This document shows positions 25,069 to 34,251 of a DNA stretch of 64,000 nt, piece by piece; position 1 is the stretch's first letter, and each line of letters opens with the position of its first letter. The position numbers and the translations under genes were made by a program. The stretch covers positions 1 to 64,000 of the forward strand of contig NZ_SMKD01000011.1 of the NCBI RefSeq assembly GCF_004348595.1. The letters run 5' to 3'. Source of the stretch: Micromonospora sp. KC723 (GTDB taxonomy: Bacteria; Actinomycetota; Actinomycetes; Mycobacteriales; Micromonosporaceae). The notes under the pieces are model-generated. The model was given only the letters and a program-made list of their open reading frames with translations, was not told the origin of the DNA and did no database searches.

Positions 25069-25584
25069 ATGGGCGTACCGGACTACATCCGTCGGATGCG
25101 CAGGCACGTCGGCCACGATCTGCTCTTGCTGCCGAGCGTGAGCGCCGTGGTGTGCGACGACCGCGGCGCGCTGCTGCTCGGCAGGCGGACCGACGACGGC
25201 CGCTGGTCGGTGGTGAGCGGGATCGTCGAGCCGGGTGAGCAGCCCGCCACCGCCGTGGTGCGGGAGGTGGCGGAGGAGACCGGGCTGCGCGTCGAGCCGA
25301 TCCGGCTGAGCAGCGTGGTCTCGCACCCGCACACCTATCCGAACGGGGACCGCTGCGAGTACCTCAACCTCGGCTTCCACTGCCGGCTGATCTCCGGCAC
25401 CGCGCGTGTCAACGACGACGAGTCGCTGGCGGTGGAGTGGTTCCCGCCGGACCGGCTGCCCGAGTTGGACGCGCACGCCCGCCTGGTCGTCGCCCACGCC
25501 CTCGGGGCCGGATCGGCCACCTGGTACCTGCCCGCCGGCTCCACCTGGGACGAGGTGGCGGTCGGTCAGTCGATGAGCCAGTAG
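25069..25584 (+). CDS. NUDIX hydrolase
   Basis: 171 residues. The Nudix box is complete: G-x5-E-x7-REVAEETG within residues about 51-73 (GIVEPGEQP and REVAEETGL), so the catalytic Glu pair and metal site are intact. The N-terminus (PDYIRRMRRHVGHDLLLLPS) and the C-terminal YLPAGSTWDE match the ADP-ribose pyrophosphatase-like and house-cleaning Nudix proteins of actinomycetes. It probably hydrolyses a nucleoside diphosphate derivative; the substrate is not predictable. It lies downstream of the M48 remnant on the same strand. Confidence 0.9.
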   Translation: MGVPDYIRRMRRHVGHDLLLLPSVSAVVCDDRGALLLGRRTDDGRWSVVSGIVEPGEQPATAVVREVAEETGLRVEPIRLSSVVSHPHTYPNGDRCEYLNLGFHCRLISGTARVNDDESLAVEWFPPDRLPELDAHARLVVAHALGAGSATWYLPAGSTWDEVAVGQSMSQ

Positions 25585-25696
25585 CAGCTCGCAGTCCAGG
25601 ATCAGGCCGCTCCCAGGCCGTCGGGGCCGTCACGTCACCAGGGCGTCGGACGCCGGCCCGAAGATGATTGATGATGACCGGCAATGCCCGAAGAAA

Positions 25697-25735
25697 CACC
25701 AGGCCAACCGTCACTTGGTGGCGGCTGGCCTGGTG
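25697..25735 (-). terminator. rnpB terminator
   Basis: A perfect 10-bp stem (25697-25706 with 25726-25735) directly follows the 3' end of RNase P RNA on the minus strand. It continues into TTTCTTC, one of the few classic U-rich terminators in the window. Confidence 0.7.
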
Positions 25736-25738
25736 GGC

Positions 25739-26164
<426 letters not shown>

Positions 26165-26172
26165 GCGTCCTC

Positions 26173-26178
26173 ATCCTA
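26173..26178 (-). promoter_or_regulatory. Putative rnpB -10 box
   Basis: TAGGAT on the minus strand lies about 9 bases upstream of the predicted 5' end of rnpB and matches the TAnnnT housekeeping -10 consensus. No clear -35 box is seen. Confidence 0.45.
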
Positions 26179-26289
26179 ACGACGGGACAGGCAGCCCGGA
26201 TTCCACCCCGGGCCGAGAGGAGCGAAGCACAACGGGGGTGGCGGTGCGGCGGATCGGTCAGGTCGGGCGGGTACTAGCCTCGGGGCATC

Positions 26290-27051
26290 ATGGATCTCTC
26301 CGACGCCACCCTCCTGCTCACCGCCGGCCTCGCCGCCGGTGCGGTGAACGCGGTGGCCGGCGGCGGCTCCCTGATCACCTTTCCGGCGTTGATCGCGATC
26401 GGGCTGCCGCCGGTGCCGGCGAACGTCAGCAACTCGGTGGCGGTCTTCCCCGGGTACGTCGCCAGCGTGGCCGGCAGCCGGACGGACCTGCCGCCCGGCC
26501 GGTCGCTGTGGGCGCTGCTGCCCACCGCCGTGGTGGGCTCGGTGGCCGGCTGCCTGCTACTGCTGGCCACCCCGGCCCGGGCGTTCGAGCTGGTGGTGCC
26601 GTTCCTGGTGCTCGCCGCCACGGCCATGCTCGCCTTCCAGGATCCACTACGCCGCATGGTCGGGCACCCGGCCGACCTCGGCCCGCGCCGCCGTACCGTC
26701 ACCGTGCACGCCATGGTCGCGGTCGGCACAACGTACGGCGGTTACTTCGGCGCGGCGCTCGGCGTGATGCTGGTGGCCAGCCTGGCCCTGGTGCTGGACG
26801 CGACGCTGGCCCGGGTGCTGGCCGTGAAGAACCTGCTCTCCGCCGTGGTCGGGCTGACCACGCTGGTGGTCTTCGCGCTCTTCGGCCCGGTGAACTGGGC
26901 GGCGGTCGCGGTGGTGGCCCCCGCGACGCTGCTCGGCGGGTACGCGGGCGCGCGGCTGGTCCGCCGACTGCCGCCGGTGGTGCTCAGGACCCTGATCGTC
27001 GTCTTCGGCACGGTCGTCGGCCTGTACCTGCTCTGGAGCGCGCTGCGCTGA
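26290..27051 (+). CDS. TSUP (TauE/SafE) family permease
   Basis: 253 residues with about eight membrane helices in two similar halves. The first half has AGAVNAVAGGGSLITFPALI followed by PANVSNSVAVFPGY, and the second VGTTYGGYFGAALGVMLVAS. These Gly- and Asn-rich motifs define the TSUP/DUF81 family, which exports or imports sulfite, sulfoacetate, or other organic anions. There is no sulfur gene nearby to indicate the substrate. The gene is monocistronic, running away from rnpB and ending at a strong terminator. Confidence 0.88.
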   Translation: MDLSDATLLLTAGLAAGAVNAVAGGGSLITFPALIAIGLPPVPANVSNSVAVFPGYVASVAGSRTDLPPGRSLWALLPTAVVGSVAGCLLLLATPARAFELVVPFLVLAATAMLAFQDPLRRMVGHPADLGPRRRTVTVHAMVAVGTTYGGYFGAALGVMLVASLALVLDATLARVLAVKNLLSAVVGLTTLVVFALFGPVNWAAVAVVAPATLLGGYAGARLVRRLPPVVLRTLIVVFGTVVGLYLLWSALR

Positions 27052-27074
27052 GCGGCACCCCGTTCGCGGAGCCA

Positions 27075-27135
27075 GCACCCGCGACGGGCGACGCGGCCGG
27101 CACCGGGGCCGGCCGCGAACGCCCGTCGCGGGTGC
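27075..27135. terminator. Branched hairpin terminator between convergent genes
   Basis: A perfect 16-bp outer stem (27075-27090 with 27120-27135) encloses a second GC-rich inner stem of about nine base pairs. It lies between the TSUP stop at 27051 and the symporter stop at 27161. Confidence 0.75.
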
Positions 27136-27160
27136 GCCGGTGAGACCCGGCGGGCACCGG

Positions 27161-28816
27161 TCAGGCGACCGGTTCGCGGGCCGGGTCGGCGTCGCCTGCG
27201 GCACCGGGGGTGACCCGTGGGTCCCCCTCGTCGGCGAAGTAGTCGTCCGGCTCGGTGCCGTCGGCCCCGTCGGCGACCTTCGCCGCCCGCAACGCCAGCG
27301 TCACCAGCGCCGCCACCGCCAGGTTCACCAGTACGGCCACGATGCCCACGTAGATGGTCTTCTTCGTGTCGAACCCGAAGTCGGCCAGCGGGAACGCCGA
27401 GCCGCCGAAGTGTTTCCGCCCGGTCGCCGCGTTCGGGATCTGGTACAGCATCCACATGCCCAGGCCCATGCCGGCCACCCAGCCGGTGACCAACGCGCCC
27501 CGGTGCAGCCAGCGGGTGTACAGGCCCAGCGCCACCGCCGGCAGGGTCTGCAGGATGATCACGCCGCCGATCAGCTGGAGGTCGATGGAGAACTGCGGGT
27601 CGAGGAAGACGATGCAGGCCACCGCGCCGACCTTCACCACCAGCGAGGTGATCTTCGAGACATTGGCCTCCTGCGCCGGGGTGGCGTCCCGCTTCAGGTA
27701 CTCCTTGTAGATGTTGCGGGTGAACAGGTTCGCGGCCGCGATCGACATGATCGCCGCCGGCACCAGCGCGCCGATACCGATGGCGGCGTACGCGACACCG
27801 GCGAACCAGTCGGGGAACTGCTGGTCGAACAGGACCGGCACCACCGTGTTGCTGTCCACCGTGCCCTCCCGGGCCCCGGGCAGCGGCTTCACCCCCGCCG
27901 CGACGGCCATGAACCCGAGCAGCGCGATCAGGCCGAGCAGCAGGCTGTACGCCGGCAACGCCGACATGTTCCGCTTGATCACGTCGCGGTTCCGGCTGGC
28001 CAGCACGCCGGTGATGCTGTGCGGGTAGAGAAACAGCGCCAGCGCCGAACCGAACGCCAGGGTCACGTACTGGAGTTGGTTGTCGGCGCTCAGCAGCACC
28101 CCGTCGTTCGGGTTCGGCGAGGCGGCGAACTTCGCGTCGGCGGCGTCGAAGATCGCCCCCCAGCCGCCCAACCGCTGCGGCAGCCAGAGCACCGCCACCA
28201 GGATCACCACGTAGATCAGGCTGTCCTTCACGAACGCGATCAACGCCGGCGCCCGCAGCCCGGACTGGTACGTGTACGCGGCCAGGATCGCGAAGGCGAT
28301 GATGATCGGCAGGTGCCGGGCGAGAGCGGTGTCCCCGGTTACCCCCATCGTCTTCAGCACCGCCTCGATACCGACCAACTGCAACGCGATGTACGGCATG
28401 GTGGCGACGATGCCGGTGACCGCCACCAGCAGCGCCAGCACCGGCGAGTCGAACCGGCGACGCACGAAGTCGGCCGGGGTGACGAAGCCGTGCCGGTGCG
28501 AGACCGACCAGAGCCGGCACAGTACCAGGAACACCAGCGGGTAGATGACGATCGTGTACGGCACCGCGAAGAAGCCGGCCGCGCCGGCGCCGAACATCAG
28601 CGCCGGAACCGCGACGAAGGTGTACGCGGTGTAGAGGTCGCCGCCGACCAGGAACCAGGTGATCCAGCCGCCGAAGTTGCGCCCGCCCAGTCCCCACTCG
28701 TCGAGATGCGCCATGTCCCTGGGCGCGCGCCACCGGGCCGCGACGAACCCCATCGCGCTGACCAGCAGGAACAACCCGGTGAAGATGATGATCTCGGTCA
28801 GGTGGTCACGCCACAC
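27161..28816 (-). CDS. Sodium:solute symporter, MctP-like monocarboxylate uptake permease
   Basis: About 551 residues from a GTG at 28816, chosen because an AAGGAGG lies seven bases upstream; an ATG at 28885 would add 23 hydrophilic residues. It has 13 or so membrane helices of the SSS family, with EWGLGGRNFGGWITWFLVGG near helix 1-2 and ITGVLASRNRDVIKRN in mid-protein. MctP-type members take up pyruvate, lactate, alanine or acetate with sodium or protons. The small DUF3311 protein gene lies just upstream, an arrangement like that of ActP with YjcH. The C-terminal tail is acidic and cytoplasmic. Confidence 0.9.
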   Translation of the reverse strand: MWRDHLTEIIIFTGLFLLVSAMGFVAARWRAPRDMAHLDEWGLGGRNFGGWITWFLVGGDLYTAYTFVAVPALMFGAGAAGFFAVPYTIVIYPLVFLVLCRLWSVSHRHGFVTPADFVRRRFDSPVLALLVAVTGIVATMPYIALQLVGIEAVLKTMGVTGDTALARHLPIIIAFAILAAYTYQSGLRAPALIAFVKDSLIYVVILVAVLWLPQRLGGWGAIFDAADAKFAASPNPNDGVLLSADNQLQYVTLAFGSALALFLYPHSITGVLASRNRDVIKRNMSALPAYSLLLGLIALLGFMAVAAGVKPLPGAREGTVDSNTVVPVLFDQQFPDWFAGVAYAAIGIGALVPAAIMSIAAANLFTRNIYKEYLKRDATPAQEANVSKITSLVVKVGAVACIVFLDPQFSIDLQLIGGVIILQTLPAVALGLYTRWLHRGALVTGWVAGMGLGMWMLYQIPNAATGRKHFGGSAFPLADFGFDTKKTIYVGIVAVLVNLAVAALVTLALRAAKVADGADGTEPDDYFADEGDPRVTPGAAGDADPAREPVA

Positions 28817-28874
28817 CAGCGAACCTCCTTCGTTCGCGACCACGGGGCTCGCCGGCCCGGTTCGCTCCTCGCGC

Positions 28875-29147
28875 TCACCGGTCACCCCGGTTCTTCGTCA
28901 TCTGGTAGACCAGCGTCGTCGTGGCCACCCCGAGCAGGATGTAGGCCAGTTGCAGCCAGTAGAAACGCGGGAAGCCGAGGAACCGGGGCGAGTCCGCGTT
29001 GAACAGGGCCGGGATCAGGGGCACCACGATCGGGACGAAGAGCAACCAGTTCCAGGGACTGTGGTCCTTGGCCCTGGACGACGTCGTCGGGTCCGTCGTC
29101 GTGGCGTCGGACCCTGACCGGGCCGGCGGCGTTACGGGATCACTCAT
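28875..29147 (-). CDS. DUF3311 small membrane protein, symporter partner
   Basis: 90 residues from the ATG at 29147, with a hydrophilic Ser/Thr-rich N-terminus and two membrane helices (WNWLLFVPIVVPLIPALF and FYWLQLAYILLGVATTTLVY). This is the DUF3311 family, almost always encoded just before MctP-like symporters. It is probably a small accessory subunit, but its role is not established. It shares a transcript with the symporter: the stop is 58 bp from the symporter's GTG, or overlaps its alternative ATG by 11 bp. Confidence 0.85.
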   Translation of the reverse strand: MSDPVTPPARSGSDATTTDPTTSSRAKDHSPWNWLLFVPIVVPLIPALFNADSPRFLGFPRFYWLQLAYILLGVATTTLVYQMTKNRGDR

Positions 29148-29360
29148 CTGCCCTCTCCGAAGGTCGCGGTCTGCTGCGATCGGGCGGAGAGTAGCCGTAC
29201 GGTCACCCGGCCCACCGGGTCGGCCGATGCAGGGTGCGCCGAACGGCGATCCCGCTGCGCCGAACGACGTACGGATCCGGCAGGACTGCGGAGCAGATCG
29301 CCCGGCCGGCACGACCGGCTCTCCCGCTGCGACGGGGAACGGCCGGAGGGCGCAGCCGGG

Positions 29361-30497
29361 TCAGCGGGCCGCGAGGTGCGCGGTGTCGTTGACCGACCGG
29401 ACCGCGACGCCACCGTCGGGCCACATGTCGAACACGGAGATCCCGGCCGCGTCCAGGTAGAGCCGGTGCAGGAAGGCGTCACCGGCGGCGAGGGCGTCGC
29501 GCAGCGCCAGCTTGATCGGCGAGACGTGCGAGACGACCACCACGGTCTCCCCCGGGTACGCGCGACCCAGCTCCGCCACGGCCTTCGTCACCCGGGCACC
29601 CACCGTGGCGAACGACTCGCCGCCGGGCGGGGCGACCCGGGTGGAGGCGAGCCAGGCGTCCAGTTCGCCCGGCCAGCCCTCGCGTACCTCGGCGAAGGTC
29701 CGGCCGTCCCAGTCGCCGAAGTCGCACTCGATCCAGTCGTCCTGCCGCCGCACCGGGAGGTCGCCGAGGGCCGCGGCGATCGCCTCGGCGGTGGCCGTAC
29801 ACCGGGACAGCGGCGAGCTGAGCACGGCCGCGACGGACGGGGCGAGCTGGGCCACCCGGGCGGCGGTGGCCCGCGCCTGCGCCCGGCCGGCCTCGGAGAG
29901 GGGGACGTCGGCGCGGCCGGCGTAGCGTTGCTGGACGGTCCACTCGGTCTCGCCGTGCCGGACCAGGATCAGCCGGGTGGCCGTGAAGCTGGGCCGCGGC
30001 TCCCAGGACGGCTTGGCGGTCGCCGGGTCGCTGCCGGTGGTCCGGGCGGCCGCCGTGCCGGTGGCCGGTTCGGTCACCGCCGTGCCGGCGGCCGCGTCCA
30101 TCGCCGCGTTGGCCAGTGCGTCGGCGTGCCGGTTACGTTCCCGGGGAATCCAGCTGAACCGGACCCGGTCGAACCGGTCGACCAGCGCGGCGGCCTGCGC
30201 CGCCAGCGGGCGCAGGCCCGGATGCTTGATCTGCCAGCGGCCACACATCTGCTCGACCACCAGCTTGGAGTCCATCCGGGCCTCGACGTCGACCGCGCCC
30301 AGCTCGGCGGCGGCCTCCAGACCGGCGATCAGCCCCCGGTACTCGGCGACGTTGTTGGTGGTCGTCCCGATCGCCTCGGACCGTTCCGCCAGCACCTCGC
30401 CGGAGTCCCGGTCGCGGACCACCGCGCCGTAACCGGCCGGCCCCGGGTTGCCCCGGGATCCGCCGTCGGCCTCGACGACGACCGCGCGCACCGCCAC
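29361..30497 (-). CDS. Bifunctional RNase HI / histidine phosphatase (CobC-like)
   Basis: 378 residues from a GTG. Residues 1-135 are RNase HI: EADGGSRGNPGPAGYG, the Glu of NVAEYRGLIAG, the Asp of ARMDSKLVVEQM, and the last Asp in NRHADALANAAMDA. After a Thr/Ala-rich linker, residues about 170-378 are a histidine phosphatase with LVRHGETEWTVQQRYAG and the second catalytic His in VVSHVSPIK. This is the Rv2228c-type fusion of actinobacteria, which removes RNA from RNA-DNA hybrids and carries an alpha-ribazole-phosphatase-like domain. It is the last gene of an operon with the zinc-ribbon and Nif3 genes (3-bp gap). Confidence 0.93.
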   Translation of the reverse strand: MAVRAVVVEADGGSRGNPGPAGYGAVVRDRDSGEVLAERSEAIGTTTNNVAEYRGLIAGLEAAAELGAVDVEARMDSKLVVEQMCGRWQIKHPGLRPLAAQAAALVDRFDRVRFSWIPRERNRHADALANAAMDAAAGTAVTEPATGTAAARTTGSDPATAKPSWEPRPSFTATRLILVRHGETEWTVQQRYAGRADVPLSEAGRAQARATAARVAQLAPSVAAVLSSPLSRCTATAEAIAAALGDLPVRRQDDWIECDFGDWDGRTFAEVREGWPGELDAWLASTRVAPPGGESFATVGARVTKAVAELGRAYPGETVVVVSHVSPIKLALRDALAAGDAFLHRLYLDAAGISVFDMWPDGGVAVRSVNDTAHLAAR

Positions 30498-30500
30498 CGG

Positions 30501-31238
30501 CTACAGCCCCGACTCGTTGGTACGCACCATGATCCGACGGCACTCCTCGCAGCGGACCACCTCGTCCGGAGCCGTCTTACGGATCCGGGCGAGGTCCGCG
30601 CCGGAGAGGTCCAGCCGGCAACCGCCACACCGCCCGGCGGTGAGCAGCGCCGCGCCCAGCCCGCTGTCCTCGCGGATCCGGTCGTAGAGGGCGACCAGGT
30701 CGGCGGGGAGGTCGGCGACGAGCGGCCGGCGCGCGGACTTCTTGAAGTCCTCCTCCCTGGCGATCTCGGCCAGGCTGTCGTCCCGGCGCCGCTCGGCCAC
30801 CGCGCGCCGCTCGCGCGCGGCGGCCAGCTTGGCCTCGATCCCGTCGAGTACGCCCTGCGCGGTCTCCCGCTGCTCCATCAGCTCCAGCTCGGCGTCCTCC
30901 AGGTCGCCCTGGCGGCGGTTGAGCGAGACCAGCTCGTGCTGGAGCGCCTCCAACTCCCGGGCCGGCCCGGTGCCGGCGGCGAGCCGGTCCTCGTCCTTGG
31001 TCTTGCGGGCCCGGACCTGGTCGATGTCCTTCTCCAGCCGGGCGATGTCCCGGTCCAGGTCGTCGACGGCGACCTGGGCGCGGACCCGCTCGTCCTCCAG
31101 CGCGGACAGCTCACGCGCGAGGGCCTCCAGCTCGGCCCGCTCCGGCAGCGTCCGGCGGCGGTGGGCCAGCTGGGCGAGGGCGGTGTCGATGGCCTGCAGG
31201 TCGAGCAGGCGGCGCTGGACCTGGGGTTCAGCCTTCAC
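30501..31238 (-). CDS. Coiled-coil protein with C4 zinc ribbon (Rv2229c/CdsZ type)
   Basis: 245 residues from a GTG at 31238 with AAGGAG upstream. Residues about 5-175 are a long heptad-repeat coiled coil rich in Arg, Glu and Leu. The C-terminus is a C4 zinc ribbon: CGGC about residue 202 and CEEC about 231. The family is conserved across bacteria next to nif3 and rnhA genes. A structural or RNA/DNA-binding role is proposed for it, but its function is not firmly known. Its start overlaps the end of the Nif3 gene by 11 bp, showing translational coupling. Confidence 0.92.
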   Translation of the reverse strand: MKAEPQVQRRLLDLQAIDTALAQLAHRRRTLPERAELEALARELSALEDERVRAQVAVDDLDRDIARLEKDIDQVRARKTKDEDRLAAGTGPARELEALQHELVSLNRRQGDLEDAELELMEQRETAQGVLDGIEAKLAAARERRAVAERRRDDSLAEIAREEDFKKSARRPLVADLPADLVALYDRIREDSGLGAALLTAGRCGGCRLDLSGADLARIRKTAPDEVVRCEECRRIMVRTNESGL

Positions 31239-32100
31239 GGTGGAGCTCCTTGTCGTCCGGTGCGGGCGCGGCGGCGTGCAGGGTCCAGGGATCGGTGTCC
31301 AGATCGGACACGAAGGTCTCGACGCCGAGCTCGGCCCGCAGGTGGGCGGCCAGGTCGTCCAACCAGGGTCGTTCGGTCGCCCAGTGGGCGGCGTCCAGCA
31401 GCGCCGGGCCACCGGCGGCGAGGTGTTCGCCGGCCGGGTGGTGCCGCAGGTCGGCGGTGAGGAAGGCGTCCACCCCGGCGGCGGTCGCCGCGGCCAGGAA
31501 GGAATCGCCGGAGCCGCCGCTGACGGCCAGCGTACGCACCAGCCGCCTCGGGTCGCCGGCGGCGCGGACGCCCCACGCGGTGGCGGGCAGCACGGCGGCG
31601 GCGTGCCGGGTCAGCTCCGCCAGGGTCATCGGGGTGGGCAGCTCACCGACCCGGCCGATGCCCCGGCCCTTCCCCTCGGCCGGGGAGCCCGGGGCCGGCC
31701 GGTGCAGCGGACGAAGCCCGGTCAGCCCGAACCGGGCGGCGAGGGCGTCGGAGACACCCGGGTCGGCGACGTCGGCGTTGGTGTGCGCGACGTACAGGGC
31801 CACGTCGGCGCGGATCAGGTCGTGCACGATCCGCCCCTTGTACGTGGTCGGGGCGACCGAGGAGACGCCGCGCAGCAACAGCGGATGGTGCGCCACGATC
31901 AGATCGGCCCCGGCGGTGAGCGCCTCGGCGACCGTCTCGGCCACCACGTCGACCACGCACGCCACCCGGCGGACGACGGCGGCGGGCTCGCCGAGCACCA
32001 GGCCGACCCGGTCCCACTCCTCGGCCCAGGCTGACGGGTAACGGCGCTCCAGCGCCGCCACCACGTCGGCGACGGTCGGCGTTGTTGCGCTTGTGCTCAC
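31228..32100 (-). CDS. Nif3-like dinuclear metal-centre protein
   Basis: 290 residues. The metal-binding motifs are visible: ADLIVAHHPLLLRGVSSV (His-His pair, about residues 63-80), VAHTNADVADPGVSDALA, and the C-terminal DAAHWATERPWLDDLA. Nif3/YbgI proteins form hexameric rings with a two-metal site; GTP cyclohydrolase 1 type 2 activity has been reported for some, but the role is unsettled. It is the first gene of the operon leading to the zinc-ribbon protein and the RNase HI/CobC fusion. Confidence 0.93.
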   Translation of the reverse strand: MSTSATTPTVADVVAALERRYPSAWAEEWDRVGLVLGEPAAVVRRVACVVDVVAETVAEALTAGADLIVAHHPLLLRGVSSVAPTTYKGRIVHDLIRADVALYVAHTNADVADPGVSDALAARFGLTGLRPLHRPAPGSPAEGKGRGIGRVGELPTPMTLAELTRHAAAVLPATAWGVRAAGDPRRLVRTLAVSGGSGDSFLAAATAAGVDAFLTADLRHHPAGEHLAAGGPALLDAAHWATERPWLDDLAAHLRAELGVETFVSDLDTDPWTLHAAAPAPDDKELHREG

Positions 32101-32186
32101 GGCCGGTCAGCTTACCGGCGAGGGCCGGGAGTACCGTCACGCCCACCGCCCGTGTTCCCCGGCACGGCCGCGTGCCGGAGAGCCGG

Positions 32187-32762
32187 TCAGGCTGCGGCGC
32201 TGCCCCACCGGTCGGGCAGCGCCGCCACCGCGGCCTCCCACGGGAAGGCGTGCAGGTGTCGTTCGGCCGCGCCCGGCGGGTGCAGCGGGAAGACGTGGTC
32301 GCCGAAGAGCACCGTCGTGCCCCACTCCCGTAGCCGGGACAGCCCGGCCTGGAACGCCGGATGGGCGGCCATCGCCGTGTTGGTGAACGGGACGACCACC
32401 ACGGGCAGACCCTTACCCTGCCCCTCGACCAGCAGGCCCAGGGCCAGAGTGTCGGTGATCCCGGCCGCCCACTTGTTGACCGTGTTGACCGTCGCCGGGC
32501 AGACGATCATCGCGTCGGCCGGGGGCAGCAGGTCGGGATCGCCGGCGTTCTTGTAGTGGGCGCGTACCGGGTGACCGGTCAGCCGCGCCAACGCCGCCCG
32601 GTCGACGAACTTCGCGCCGTCGGGCGTGGTGACCACGCAGACGTCCCAGCCGACCTGCTGGGCCAGCTCCACCAGGCGTCCGACGTGCCGGGCCAGCGGC
32701 GAACCGCAGGCGATGACGTAGAGCACCGGCAGGTGCTCGCTTCGAGGGTGCGGACCGTTCAT
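32187..32762 (-). CDS. HFCD-type flavoprotein
   Basis: About 191 residues from the ATG at 32762. The flavoprotein fold of the homo-oligomeric Cys-decarboxylase family (CoaC, EpiD, UbiX relatives) is indicated by YVIACGSPLARHVGRLV, VCVVTTPDGAKFVD, a Thr/Asn-rich FMN loop CPATVNTVNKWAAGITDTLA, and VVVPFTNTAMAAHPAF in place of the PxMNxxMW motif. The reaction is unknown. It starts 17 bp after the end of the XRE-TPR regulator gene on the same strand, so the two form an operon. This XRE-flavoprotein pair is, to my memory, common in Streptomyces and relatives, but undescribed functionally. Confidence 0.85.
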   Translation of the reverse strand: MNGPHPRSEHLPVLYVIACGSPLARHVGRLVELAQQVGWDVCVVTTPDGAKFVDRAALARLTGHPVRAHYKNAGDPDLLPPADAMIVCPATVNTVNKWAAGITDTLALGLLVEGQGKGLPVVVVPFTNTAMAAHPAFQAGLSRLREWGTTVLFGDHVFPLHPPGAAERHLHAFPWEAAVAALPDRWGSAAA

Positions 32763-32778
32763 CCGGCCGGCACCGCGC

Positions 32779-34005
32779 TCATACTCCAACTCCCATGTGC
32801 TCAGCCAACTCGGCAATCGGCGGAGGCGGCGCACCACGTGTGCGACGCAGCACGTCCGACATCACCTCGTGGGCGATCGGCCGGCACCGGATCTCCGAGG
32901 GGGCGAGCCGGTCGCCACGCAGCAGCATATCGCCGGCGTTGGCCACGTCGCCGATCTGGGCGTACCCGCGGGCGATGTCGAGCAGGTGGTGCGCCCGGCG
33001 CTCCGGCAGCAGCGCGTTGAAGGCCGGTTCCGGGATGCCTTGGTGGATCTCCACCGCCCGGCCGCCGTCGCCCAGCTCGACGGCGGCGGCGGCGCGGTGC
33101 AGTTCGAGGTTGGTCGGGCCGAACGACGTCCAGTAGTGGTTCTGGTCGCCGCCGAGCAGCGTTGCCGCCTCGTGGGCGCCGTTGAACAGGTCGTCCACGG
33201 TCGCCGAGTCGCCGATGCGGGCCGCCGCCATCGCGCCCTGGAGCAGCAGCATCCCGTACACGGAGAGGCGGTCCGGTTCCGCGTCGTGCGGGCCGCCGGG
33301 GGCCAGCCGGTTGGCGATCGTGACGTTCAGCTCCAGGGCGGGACGGGCCCGGCCCATCGCCACCAGGGCGTTGCAGACCCGGGTGGTGGCGATCCCGGCC
33401 AGCAGCTGGTCGTCGGCGCGCTGGGCGACCGCCATCGACCGGTCCGCGGCCAGCCAGGCCAGCTCGCACTCGCCCAGCTTGCGCAGCACCGAGGAGGCGA
33501 TCTGGTAGACCTGCCCGAGCAGGTGCGCCGCCTCCTTCGCCTGGTCGCCGCCGTAGCCGGCGTCGGCCGCCTGGGCGTCACGCAGCAGCTTCGGCAGGGC
33601 CCGGGTGAGCATCCCGTAGCGGCCGTACTGGTAGGTGAGCCAGGCGTGGTTGACGGCCTTGCGCATGTCGACCAGCGGCGGCGGGTACGGCGCGGCGTCG
33701 AAGTAGGCGCTCATCGAGTCGTACCGCTCCAGGGCGGCCCGGATCTCCTGCACCTCGATCTGGTCGATGCAGTTGAGCGCGTCGGTCCGCCGCTCCGGAT
33801 CCTTGCCGAGCAGTAGCTGCACGTCGACCTGGAGGATGTCGGCTATCTCGTAGAGGACGGAGAACTTGTCGAGCCGGCGCACGCCACGCTCGACCTTGTC
33901 GACCCAGCTCTTGGACTTGCCCAGCCGGTCGGCGAAGACCTGTTGGGACATCTTGCGCCGCGCGCGCCAGTAGGCGACCCGCCGACCTATGGGTAGCTCG
34001 TCCAT
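32779..34005 (-). CDS. XRE regulator with TPR-like helical domain
   Basis: 408 residues from the ATG at 34005, preceded by GGAGAAGG. Residues about 6-66 form a Cro/C1 HTH (RKMSQQVFADRLGKSKSWVD, then KVERGVRRLDKFSVL). The remaining 340 residues are all-helical with TPR-like periodicity (for example YQIASSVLRKLGECELAWLA and DIARGYAQIGDVANAGDMLL). The layout resembles RRNPP-type peptide-responsive regulators and some actinobacterial developmental regulators; no ligand is known. It is transcribed with the flavoprotein and divergent from the primase-polymerase gene. Two palindromes in the 246-bp intergenic region are likely its own binding sites. Confidence 0.88.
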   Translation of the reverse strand: MDELPIGRRVAYWRARRKMSQQVFADRLGKSKSWVDKVERGVRRLDKFSVLYEIADILQVDVQLLLGKDPERRTDALNCIDQIEVQEIRAALERYDSMSAYFDAAPYPPPLVDMRKAVNHAWLTYQYGRYGMLTRALPKLLRDAQAADAGYGGDQAKEAAHLLGQVYQIASSVLRKLGECELAWLAADRSMAVAQRADDQLLAGIATTRVCNALVAMGRARPALELNVTIANRLAPGGPHDAEPDRLSVYGMLLLQGAMAAARIGDSATVDDLFNGAHEAATLLGGDQNHYWTSFGPTNLELHRAAAAVELGDGGRAVEIHQGIPEPAFNALLPERRAHHLLDIARGYAQIGDVANAGDMLLRGDRLAPSEIRCRPIAHEVMSDVLRRTRGAPPPPIAELAEHMGVGV

Positions 34006-34091
34006 CCCCTTCTCCTCCCCCTCGTCCGTCCGGTGGACCCGGACGCTCCCCCCGTCGGCGCGACGATCCGCCCGTCTCAGGTTTTCGCTGG

Positions 34092-34152
34092 TCGCACAGG
34101 TTGTACGTCGGCCATACGGCCAGTCCTCGTACCTTTCGTGCAAGTTGCACGA
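34092..34152. promoter_or_regulatory. Paired palindromic operator in the XRE / Prim-Pol divergent promoter
   Basis: TCGTGCAA-G-TTGCACGA at 34136-34152 is a perfect palindrome with a 1-base centre. A second, degenerate copy at 34092-34108 matches it at 12 of 17 positions; the centres are 44 bp apart, about four helical turns. TTGCAC inside the perfect site, followed by 17 bases and AACGAT, could form a promoter for the Prim-Pol gene. Confidence 0.5.
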
Positions 34153-34251
34153 GCCGTTCGACAGCTCAACGATCGCGGGTCATGGCAGTGACGGTGCTCG
34201 ACATGTCGCCTGGTGGGACGTCCGGGTCGGGGCGAGGGGAGATCACGGAGA

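Noticed and set aside
27140..29002. A 620-codon plus-strand frame opposite the symporter
   Set aside because: The symporter frame has clear SSS motifs and membrane helices; the plus-strand frame has none.
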